Made by a program: the position numbers and the translations under genes
Shown here: positions 1 through 3,679 of the stretch, one piece after another
Numbering within the stretch: the stretch's first letter is position 1
Layout: each line of letters starts with the position of its first letter
DNA from: CS1-C013 sp964353745
GTDB taxonomy: Archaea; Aenigmatarchaeota; Aenigmatarchaeia; Aenigmatarchaeales; Aenigmatarchaeaceae
DNA: 5,464 bases
Assembly: GCA_964353745.1 (NCBI GenBank)
Contig: CAYGWD010000037.1
Coordinates: 1-5,464 of the forward strand
Direction of reading: 5' to 3'
The notes under the pieces: generated by a model
What the model was told of the DNA's origin: nothing
Databases searched by the model: none
The model's input: only the letters and a program-made list of their open reading frames with translations

Positions 1-343
1 TGATTGAGGGATGGAAGAATATGTCGCCATTCAAAAGAATAAAACATTCGTCTATCTTCCCTTTTGCGCATCTGACAGCATCGGCTGTTCCGCCTTTCGG
101 ATTTTCTTGGTACAAGTAATTTATTTTAACATTAAACTTCGATCCATCTCCAAAATAATTCATTATGTCTTCTTTTCTTTGGCTTACAACAATAAAAATA
201 TCTTTTATTTTGTTTTCAGAAAGATTGTTTATGATATGTTCTAATAAAGGTTTATTTCCTATCTGTAACATAACTTTATGGGTTTTTTCAGTTAAAGGTA
301 GTAATCTTGTACCTTTCCCAGCTGCTAGAATGACTGCTTTCAT
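1..343 (-). CDS. Sugar-phosphate nucleotidyltransferase, N-terminal 114 residues (partial)
   Basis: This reading frame starts with ATG at 343 on the minus strand and runs open to the left edge, so the C-terminus is missing. The 114 visible residues have the Rossmann-like nucleotidyltransferase layout. Residues 1-14 form the nucleotide-binding loop MKAVILAAGKGTRL. Residues 31-36 read KPLLEH. Residues 82-90 (NPKGGTADA) resemble the GTA segment of GlmU-like and glucose-1-phosphate thymidylyltransferase-like enzymes. N105-G-D107 is the expected metal-binding Asp. Such enzymes join NTP and a sugar 1-phosphate to give NDP-sugar and pyrophosphate in the cytoplasm. The sugar and base cannot be told from this half. 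Around residue 23 the usual Pro-Lys is His-Lys, a small deviation. A palindromic TATA box centred 27 bp upstream of the ATG supports the start and a leaderless mRNA. It is divergent from tRNA-Val. The family is confident, the exact substrate is not. Confidence 0.9.
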   Translation of the reverse strand, partial: MKAVILAAGKGTRLLPLTEKTHKVMLQIGNKPLLEHIINNLSENKIKDIFIVVSQRKEDIMNYFGDGSKFNVKINYLYQENPKGGTADAVRCAKGKIDECFILLNGDIFFHPSI

Positions 344-365
344 GATTTATTTTTAGGTTATTAAA

Positions 366-374
366 TGTTTAAAC
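366..374. promoter_or_regulatory. Shared palindromic TATA box (GTTTAAAC) for the left nucleotidyltransferase and tRNA-Val
   Basis: The palindrome GTTTAAAC at 367-374 is centred about 27 bp from the minus-strand ATG at 343 and about 34 bp from the first base of tRNA-Val at 405. An archaeal TATA box works about 26-27 bp from the start of transcription. One element could therefore give a leaderless mRNA leftward and a tRNA precursor with a short 5' leader rightward. This is inferred from spacing and sequence only. Confidence 0.5.
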
Positions 375-404
375 TTTTAATCTGTCGCCAACAATTAATT
401 AATT

Positions 405-492
405 GGACCGGTAGTCTAGCGGCCTAAGATGCCACCCTCACAAACTAGATTGAGAACGGTGGAGATCACAGGTTCAAATCCTGTCCGGTCCA
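405..492 (+). tRNA. tRNA-Val(CAC) with 14-nt intron
   Basis: The cloverleaf can be drawn completely. The acceptor is GGACCGG 405-411 with CCGGTCC 485-491, and A492 is the discriminator. The D stem is GTCT 414-417 with AGAT 427-430, and the D loop contains GG at 421-422. The anticodon stem is CCACC 432-436 with GGTGG 458-462. The T stem is ACAGG 468-472 with CCTGT 480-484 around a TTCAAAT loop. The mature anticodon loop is C437 T438 CAC(439-441) A442 C457, which reads valine GUG codons. The intron lies between positions 37 and 38. The mature length is 74 nt and no CCA is encoded. The gene ends one base before the stop codon of the opposing csaA-like gene. Confidence 0.93.
443..456 (+). other. 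Intron of tRNA-Val (position 37/38)
   Basis: A central 4-bp helix forms between exon CTCA 437-440 and intron TGAG 451-454. It is flanked by 3-nt bulges, C441-A442-A443 and A455-A456-C457. Cleavage after the second base of each bulge removes 14 nt and leaves a normal 7-nt anticodon loop. Only one inner pair (A444-T450) can form beyond the 5' bulge, so this is a relaxed bulge-helix-bulge without an inner helix. Confidence 0.85.
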
Positions 493-828
493 TTACGCTA
501 ATTTCAAACCGTTTGCAATCTTTCTTTCTGGTTGCGCTAGGACAACTTCTCCGTCCTCTAGAATAAAGCCTGTCGTTAGAACTTCAGAAACAAAATCTGC
601 TACCTGCTTGGGTGGAAAATTAGTCACGCATAGTACTTGTTTTCCTAACAAATCTTCCTTCTTGTATAGCTTTGTTATTTGAGCACTAGATTTTTTAACT
701 CCTAAATCACCAAGGTCAATCCACAACTTATATGCAGGTTTTTTAGCTTCTGGAAAATCCTCTACTTTAACAATAGTGCCGACTCTCAATTCAACCTTCT
801 CAAAATCATTCCAACTTATATCTGTCAT
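493..828 (-). CDS. csaA: CsaA-like tRNA-binding OB-fold protein (111 aa)
   Basis: The protein is 111 residues, the usual size of the CsaA/Trbp111 family. It is one tRNA-binding OB-fold domain with no synthetase attached. The N-terminal block VELRVGTIVKVEDFPEAKKP (residues 12-31), the YKLWIDLG stretch, the KKSSAQIT block near residues 45-52 and the ending RKIANGLKLA match the family well. Members form dimers and bind the outer elbow of tRNA or act as general chaperones. Which role applies here is not visible in the sequence. ATG at 828 is supported by a TTTATAAA box at 852-859, centred 27 bp upstream, implying a leaderless mRNA. The stop codon touches the 3' end of the convergent tRNA-Val, and tRNA-Glu diverges upstream, so a tRNA-binding protein gene sits between two tRNA genes. 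This may be chance. Confidence 0.92.
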   Translation of the reverse strand: MTDISWNDFEKVELRVGTIVKVEDFPEAKKPAYKLWIDLGDLGVKKSSAQITKLYKKEDLLGKQVLCVTNFPPKQVADFVSEVLTTGFILEDGEVVLAQPERKIANGLKLA

Positions 829-851
829 ATCCTAGATTAAAAATGTTATAA

Positions 852-864
852 TTTATAAATTTTG
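852..864 (-). promoter_or_regulatory. TATA box and A-rich BRE of csaA-like gene
   Basis: TTTATAAA at 852-859 is centred 27 bp upstream of the ATG at 828. On the minus strand it is preceded by an A-rich stretch (GCAAAA) fitting a TFB-recognition element. The spacing puts transcription start at the ATG, which supports a leaderless transcript. Confidence 0.6.
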
Positions 865-887
865 CTTAAACCTCATATTACAAAAAC

Positions 888-896
888 ATTTAAATT
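888..896 (+). promoter_or_regulatory. TATA box of tRNA-Glu
   Basis: TTTAAATT at 889-896 lies about 29 bp upstream of the first base of tRNA-Glu (922), so transcription would start roughly 3 nt before the mature 5' end. The upstream bases are A-rich (CAAAAACA), as expected for a BRE. Confidence 0.55.
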
Positions 897-921
897 GATT
901 CAGGTAACAATTTCTTATCAA

Positions 922-1038
922 GCCCCTGTCGTCTAGCACGGTCAAGGACGGTGGCCCTTCGAATTCATTTCGAAGGATATGAGCTTCGGCTGTGAATGAG
1001 GTTAGCCGCAAACATGGGTCCAAATCCCATCGGGGGCA
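922..1038 (+). tRNA. tRNA-Glu(UUC) with 42-nt intron and C33/C55
   Basis: The acceptor is GCCCCTG 922-928 with CGGGGGC 1031-1037, and A1038 is the discriminator. The D stem is GTCT 931-934 with GGAC 946-949. The anticodon stem is GTGGC 951-955 with GCCGC 1005-1009. The T stem is ATGGG 1014-1018 with CCCAT 1026-1030. The mature anticodon loop is C956 C957 TTC(958-960) G961 A1004, giving glutamate. Two nearly invariant bases differ: position 33 is C957 instead of U, and the T loop TCCAAAT has C1020 at position 55 instead of U. All helices are intact, so it does not look like a pseudogene. Mature length is 75 nt, with no encoded CCA. The 5' half resembles bacterial tRNA-Glu (TCGTCTAG). Confidence 0.9.
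962..1003 (+). other. Intron of tRNA-Glu (position 37/38), canonical bulge-helix-bulge
   Basis: The central helix is CCTT 956-959 with GAGG 998-1001. The 5' bulge is C960-G961-A962 and the 3' bulge is T1002-T1003-A1004. The inner helix ATTCA 963-967 pairs with TGAAT 993-997. A second hairpin, CGAAG 971-975 with CTTCG 984-988, caps the intron. Cutting after the second base of each bulge removes 42 nt. This is the best-formed bulge-helix-bulge of the three in the window. Confidence 0.88.
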
Positions 1039-1049
1039 TATACAAAACC

Positions 1050-1085
1050 TTTTTAAATTGTTAAAATCTTTAATATTACAAGGTG
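1050..1085 (+). promoter_or_regulatory. TATA box and Shine-Dalgarno of the histone-fold-like gene
   Basis: The T-rich TTTTTAAA box at 1050-1057 would start transcription near 1080. This leaves a leader of about 10 nt that holds AGGTGA (1081-1085 plus the preceding A), spaced 5-6 nt from ATG 1091. This is one of only two clear Shine-Dalgarno sequences in the window, where most genes look leaderless. Confidence 0.55.
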
Positions 1086-1090
1086 ATTAG

Positions 1091-1255
1091 ATGAGTTTAA
1101 TAGTTAGATCAAAAGTAAAATCAGCTGTTAAAGGCATGAGATTTGCAGGAGATTTTTATGCTGCTCTAGATAAGAAAGTTGATGAAATTCTTAAAGACGC
1201 TGCAAAGAGAGCAAAAGACAATGGAAGAGCAACAATAAGACCTGTAGACATATAA
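1091..1255 (+). CDS. Small histone-fold-like protein (54 aa, DUF1931/CBF-NFY-like)
   Basis: A 54-codon frame runs from ATG 1091, behind a Shine-Dalgarno sequence, to TAA 1253-1255. The product begins MSLIVRSKVKSAVKGMRFAG, continues with a long amphipathic basic helix (about residues 21-44) and ends RATIRPVDI. This matches the small DUF1931-type archaeal proteins related to the histone fold: a short helix 1 (about 5-14), a loop, the long helix 2, and an L2 loop with the R-x-T-x-x-P-x-D pattern. It stops right after L2, so helix 3 of a full histone fold is absent. The likely role is DNA binding or chromatin packing as a dimer, inferred from the family. It lies alone on the plus strand between tRNA-Glu and tRNA-Leu with its own promoter and a downstream T-rich terminator. 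Confidence 0.85.
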   Translation: MSLIVRSKVKSAVKGMRFAGDFYAALDKKVDEILKDAAKRAKDNGRATIRPVDI

Positions 1256-1258
1256 TAA

Positions 1259-1282
1259 TTTTATTTTCTTTTTCTTTATTTT
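1259..1282 (+). terminator. T-rich intrinsic terminator after histone-fold-like gene
   Basis: Immediately after the stop codon there is a 24-nt run made almost only of T (TTTTATTTTC then T-rich blocks), with no hairpin before it. Archaeal RNA polymerase terminates at such T tracts. It separates the small gene from the tRNA-Leu promoter. Confidence 0.6.
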
Positions 1283-1288
1283 AGTTAA

Positions 1289-1298
1289 TTTTATATTA
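1289..1298 (+). promoter_or_regulatory. TATA box of tRNA-Leu
   Basis: TTTTATATTA at 1289-1298 is centred about 28 bp before the first tRNA base at 1322. This is the expected spacing for initiation at or next to the mature 5' end. Confidence 0.6.
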
Positions 1299-1321
1299 GT
1301 TAGAAAAATATTCTTCTACAT

Positions 1322-1439
1322 GCGGAGGTAGCCAAGCCTGGTCAAAGGCGCAAGACTCAAGTTATTGAGTATTGATTAAAGATGATATAAGAAATCTTGT
1401 CCCTTAGTGGGTTCGCAGGTTCGAATCCTGCCTTCCGCA
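1322..1439 (+). tRNA. tRNA-Leu(CAA) with 32-nt intron
   Basis: The acceptor is GCGGAGG 1322-1328 with CTTCCGC 1432-1438, and A1439 is the discriminator. The D stem is GCC 1331-1333 with GGC 1347-1349. The anticodon stem is CAAGA 1351-1355 with TCTTG 1395-1399. The mature loop is C1356 T1357 CAA(1358-1360) G1361 A1394, reading leucine UUG. The variable arm is long (1400-1414) with a CCC/GGG stem, which makes it type II as required for leucine. The T stem is GCAGG 1415-1419 with CCTGC 1427-1431 around TTCGAAT. Mature length is 86 nt and no CCA is encoded. Its 3' end is 2 bp from the stop codon of the opposing winged-helix gene. Confidence 0.93.
1362..1393 (+). other. Intron of tRNA-Leu (position 37/38), imperfect bulge-helix-bulge
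   Basis: The central helix would be CTCA 1356-1359 with TAAG 1388-1391, which contains a C1358 x A1389 mismatch at the first anticodon base. The bulges are A1360-G1361-T1362 and A1392-A1393-A1394. The inner helix TATT 1363-1366 pairs with GATA 1384-1387. Removal of 1362-1393 restores a normal loop. A competing local hairpin, CTCAA 1356-1360 with TTGAG 1365-1369, is also possible. Confidence 0.78.
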
Positions 1440-1441
1440 CT

Positions 1442-1648
1442 TTACTTCTTTAATCTCCAGAAGTCTTCATTGAACTTTTCCGAGTGCATCCTTTCGACCT
1501 TACCTTCCTTCTCCAAGTATAACAACTGTTCCTTCACATCATTTAGAGGACAATCTATACTCTGAGATAACTCTAAAGAGTTCATTGGTATCTTCTTTAA
1601 CAATATCAATACCCTAACTCTCACAGCTAGTCTAGGCCTTTTACGCAT
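1442..1648 (-). CDS. Small winged-helix-like protein (68 aa)
   Basis: I recognise the fold but no named family. The 68-residue basic protein starts MRKRPRLAVRVRVLILLKKI. A helix is predicted at about 8-19, then a helix-turn-helix-like pair at about 24-31 (LELSQSI) and 34-48 (PLNDVKEQLLYLEKEG), followed by a short wing (KVERM 50-54 and FWRLKK at the end). The L-Y-L-E-K-E-G-K-V phrase is typical of archaeal winged-helix DNA-binding domains. It is probably a small transcription regulator. It could also be the winged-helix remnant of a larger protein. ATG 1648 fits a TATA box at 1671-1678, giving a leaderless mRNA. It is divergent from the membrane-protein gene with only 33 bp between start codons, so it could control that gene and itself. 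This is an inference. Confidence 0.75.
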   Translation of the reverse strand: MRKRPRLAVRVRVLILLKKIPMNSLELSQSIDCPLNDVKEQLLYLEKEGKVERMHSEKFNEDFWRLKK

Positions 1649-1681
1649 AACTATTTTTATACTAGGTAATAAATTAAACTT
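1649..1681. promoter_or_regulatory. Crossed divergent promoters of winged-helix gene and membrane-protein gene
   Basis: The whole 33-bp space between the two ATGs holds two TATA-like elements in crossed arrangement. TTTAATTT (minus strand, 1671-1678) is centred 27 bp from ATG 1648. TTTTTATA (plus strand, 1654-1661) is centred about 25 bp from ATG 1682. Both genes would be leaderless, and the two pre-initiation complexes would exclude each other. Confidence 0.5.
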
Positions 1682-2194
1682 ATGAAGAATGTCAAATTCA
1701 ACCTGATCATCTGGTTTTCTCTCATAATAATTGCTCTTGCCGTCGCTGCTATAGACGTTATGATGTGGAAAGTCAACCTCTTAAATCCTCAAAATGAGCC
1801 TGCTGTGACGAATATAGTATTCAATGACGTTTGGTACAAAATAAGCATAGTATTGTTTCTTGTACCAGCGTTGCTCTCTTACTATGTTGACAGGAGCGTA
1901 CGCAAATCAATTTTAATAATGATTGCAGGCATGATTTTAATTTTCTTTGGTCTTGAAGATGTTTTTTACTTTGCCATAAGAGGAGTAGCTATTCCCAACG
2001 AACTATACTCATTAAGTAGATTGAATCCAAGTTCATTTACAAAAATAGGTTTCATAAATTATATGCCAAATGATCTGTATTGGTTGAACAGTAATATTTG
2101 CATAACATTGTTCGGCAGGCCTGTGACTCCTTCTGTCCTTTTCAAGTCAACCGCCTTTGCGCTAGTCGCGGGCCTTATCCTTGTGATAATTTAA
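1682..2194 (+). CDS. Four-helix membrane protein of unknown function (170 aa)
   Basis: I do not recognise this protein. Four hydrophobic segments fit membrane helices at about residues 8-28, 52-69, 75-97 and 151-170. There is no cleavable signal peptide, and the first helix is a likely anchor. The loop between helices 3 and 4 is long (98-150) and rich in polar and aromatic residues. At the end of helix 3 is LEDVFYF (91-97), with two acidic residues buried at a membrane edge, and later NDLYWLN (130-136). These may be an active or binding site, but this is speculation. ATG 1682 fits a leaderless start. The stop codon overlaps the TATA box of the downstream nucleotidyltransferase gene, so read-through co-expression is possible. 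Orientation in the membrane is not clear. Confidence 0.75.
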   Translation: MKNVKFNLIIWFSLIIIALAVAAIDVMMWKVNLLNPQNEPAVTNIVFNDVWYKISIVLFLVPALLSYYVDRSVRKSILIMIAGMILIFFGLEDVFYFAIRGVAIPNELYSLSRLNPSSFTKIGFINYMPNDLYWLNSNICITLFGRPVTPSVLFKSTAFALVAGLILVII

Positions 2195-2197
2195 ATA
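2190..2197 (+). promoter_or_regulatory. TATA box of the second nucleotidyltransferase, on the upstream stop codon
   Basis: TTTAAATA at 2190-2197 includes the TAA stop of the membrane-protein gene (2192-2194). Its centre is 27 bp before ATG 2221. This supports 2221 as a leaderless start and argues against the in-frame ATG at 2197, which is part of the TATA box itself. Confidence 0.6.
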
Positions 2198-2220
2198 TGT
2201 TAAGAATTCTAATTTTTCAT

Positions 2221-2982
2221 ATGATAAAGTCGATTATACATGCGGGCGGGGAGTCAACAAGACTAAGAGAGGCTTTTAATGGCCCAAAGGCCTTGGTTCC
2301 AATAGGAGATAAAACTCTGTTGTGGTTCCATTTGCAGCCTTTGCTGAAATCTGATATAATATTAGAGTATGTTTTTACCCTTCGACATCAACACGAGTTG
2401 GTTCAGAAACATATAGAAGAACTAAAAAAAGAATTTAACATATCATCTTCTTCGATAGTGGAACCTAAACCTCTGGGAAGGGCAGGTGTGATAAGGCTCG
2501 GAATAGACAAGGGTGTAATAGATACAGATACATCTTATCTAATGTCGCATCCTGATGACTTGATACCCATTAACGTAAAGGAGCTAGTTGATTATGCCTC
2601 TGAAGCTGAGAAAAAAAACAAATCAATGGTAATGGTAATGGCAAGATATATAACAAATCCTTTTGGAGTCGGTTTAGCAAAAAAGGTAGGAGATATAATT
2701 GAACTAAAACAATTTCAAGAAAAACCAGAGATTCCTTTGATAGAGGACCATTATGCTAACACAGGAATGATTTTATTTTTACCAGAGGCAATGAGGGAAT
2801 TCAAGAATGTTCCTTTGGATAGACTGACTCATCCAGAGCATGAAATTGTGCCAAAATTAGCCAAGCAGAACAAGGTTGCTGTTTTCCTTGTGGACAGATG
2901 GATTTCTGTTAACTACACTTCTGATTATGAGAATGTTTTGAAAATGGGCAAGGATAAGTTGATAGAGTTTCTTGATGTCTAA
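2221..2982 (+). CDS. NDP-sugar pyrophosphorylase-type nucleotidyltransferase (253 aa)
   Basis: This is a complete single-domain enzyme of the glucose-1-phosphate or mannose-1-phosphate nucleotidyltransferase superfamily, predicted to make an NDP-sugar and pyrophosphate in the cytoplasm. The N-terminal loop HAGGESTRLR (8-17) and PKALVPIGD (22-30) are the nucleotide-binding signature, with E-S in place of the more usual x-G. PLGRAGVIRLG (84-94) is the base-proximal segment. HPDD (110-113) carries the metal-binding Asp. QEKP (166-169) and ANTGM (179-183) are the sugar-binding motifs. VDRWISVNYTSDY (224-236) replaces the common W-x-D-I-G-T-P. There is no C-terminal left-handed beta-helix, so it is not a bifunctional GlmU. 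The frame is also open upstream to 2098, but that part overlaps the membrane-protein gene. The TATA spacing favours 2221. Its stop codon overlaps that of flpA by 4 bp. Substrate is unknown. Confidence 0.88.
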   Translation: MIKSIIHAGGESTRLREAFNGPKALVPIGDKTLLWFHLQPLLKSDIILEYVFTLRHQHELVQKHIEELKKEFNISSSSIVEPKPLGRAGVIRLGIDKGVIDTDTSYLMSHPDDLIPINVKELVDYASEAEKKNKSMVMVMARYITNPFGVGLAKKVGDIIELKQFQEKPEIPLIEDHYANTGMILFLPEAMREFKNVPLDRLTHPEHEIVPKLAKQNKVAVFLVDRWISVNYTSDYENVLKMGKDKLIEFLDV

Positions 2983-3632
2983 ATCTTTGCAACCACAAAT
3001 GCATGCGCACGTTCTAGTGGATCTAGAGTTTTCCAATCTACTATCTTGAATCCAGCATCCTTCAATTTCTTTATCTCGCTTTGATAAACTTCTTTCGGAG
3101 ATCTTGTTATATCAATGCTTCTGGACTTTATCGCCAGCAACAAGTAACCGTCGGATTTAAGAAATTCCTTGCAGTTCCTTATGGCAATCTCTGTTTCGTC
3201 AGGTTGCGATATGTCGCAGTAAACAACATCAACCTTTTCAATCCATTGATAAAGTTCAGGTTTGCGTGCATCGGCAAGTATTGGTGTTATGTTAGTGTAC
3301 TTTTTACAGAGGGGCAGGAACTCATTGAAACATCTTTCAGAGAACTCAACAGCATAGATTATACCGTTCTTTCCAATTATTGCTGAAAGAAAAGAAGGAG
3401 TGTAACCGTGAGCGCTGCCCAAATACAAAACCTTGCTTCCTTCTCCTATCGGAAATTCCTTTAAACCTTTTGCAATGGCCGCTGCTGCCTTGCTTCTATA
3501 AGGATTCCAGACCCTGAACTCTTTCTTATCAGTTTTTATCAATTCCTCATCAAATGGTTTGAATCCAGGAGCAGGATTTTCTACTGCCAATTTTTTATCT
3601 ATTAAAAAAATCCTTGGAAATATCTCTTTCAT
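2979..3632 (-). CDS. flpA: Fibrillarin, box C/D RNP 2'-O-methyltransferase
   Basis: Fibrillarin is the SAM-dependent enzyme that 2'-O-methylates rRNA and tRNA within the archaeal C/D sRNP, together with Nop5 and L7Ae. From ATG 3632 the protein has 217 residues, slightly short for the family. Numbered from the GTG codon at 3641, the signatures are WNPYRSK (45-51), the SAM loop VLYLGSAHGYTPS (71-83), ILADARKPELY (121-131), VDVVYCDISQPD (137-148), AIKSRSIDITRSP (170-182) and LDPLERAHA (206-214). K51, D143, K172 and H213 fit the expected catalytic set. The SAM loop deviates: the usual A-S-G-T-T-x-S-H is A-H-G-Y-T-P-S-F. A GTG start at 3641 would add three residues, and ATG 3632 is preferred with a leader of about 8 nt from a TATA element at 3662-3671. 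The gene ends 4 bp inside the opposing nucleotidyltransferase gene. Nop5 lies 0.77 kb upstream but is separated by an opposite-strand gene. Confidence 0.95.
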   Translation of the reverse strand: MKEIFPRIFLIDKKLAVENPAPGFKPFDEELIKTDKKEFRVWNPYRSKAAAAIAKGLKEFPIGEGSKVLYLGSAHGYTPSFLSAIIGKNGIIYAVEFSERCFNEFLPLCKKYTNITPILADARKPELYQWIEKVDVVYCDISQPDETEIAIRNCKEFLKSDGYLLLAIKSRSIDITRSPKEVYQSEIKKLKDAGFKIVDWKTLDPLERAHAFVVAKI

Positions 3633-3679
3633 GATGGACACTATTTAAATTAACCTGGTCTAATATTTATTAAGATTTC
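3633..3679. promoter_or_regulatory. Crossed divergent promoters of flpA and the channel gene
   Basis: TTTAAATT at 3644-3651 on the plus strand is about 32 bp from the channel ATG at 3680 and gives a leader of about 5 nt. AATAAATATT on the minus strand (3662-3671) predicts a start near 3639, just upstream of the flpA ATG at 3632. The two elements are crossed within 30 bp. TTTAAATA on the minus strand (3642-3649) would start flpA inside its coding sequence and is less likely. Confidence 0.45.

Noticed and set aside
11..356. Plus-strand open frames at the left edge
   Set aside because: They are antisense to the partial nucleotidyltransferase, whose minus-strand translation has clear family motifs.
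432..462. Reading tRNA-Val as Glu(CTC) or Gly(CCC)
   Set aside because: Those registers break the anticodon stem or place a non-U at 33. The bulge-helix-bulge geometry fixes CAC at 34-36.
1362..1393. Box C/D guide RNA inside the tRNA-Leu intron (GATGATA resembles box C)
   Set aside because: The intron is only 32 nt, the match to box C is imperfect, and no box D (CTGA) or C'/D' pair is present. I also saw no C/D RNA in the gaps between genes despite flpA and nop5 being here.
2098..2220. Upstream extension of the second nucleotidyltransferase, from ATG 2098 or ATG 2197
   Set aside because: The extension overlaps the membrane-protein gene, has no resemblance to the family, and the ATG at 2197 is part of the TATA box. 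The conserved protein starts at 2221.
2625..2641. Short tandem repeat AATGGT (nearly three copies)
   Set aside because: It lies inside the nucleotidyltransferase gene and encodes part of a beta-strand (MVMVM). It is most simply explained by codon choice.
3081..3386. Plus-strand open frame of about 100 codons opposite flpA, and similar ones opposite nop5 (4545-4784, 5160-5402) and the channel (4027-4350, minus)
   Set aside because: They are antisense to clearly conserved proteins, have no promoter or Shine-Dalgarno, and show no recognisable motif.
3633..3641. GTG start at 3641 for flpA
   Set aside because: It is possible for a leaderless message, but ATG 3632 is the commoner codon and only three residues differ. 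It is left as an alternative.
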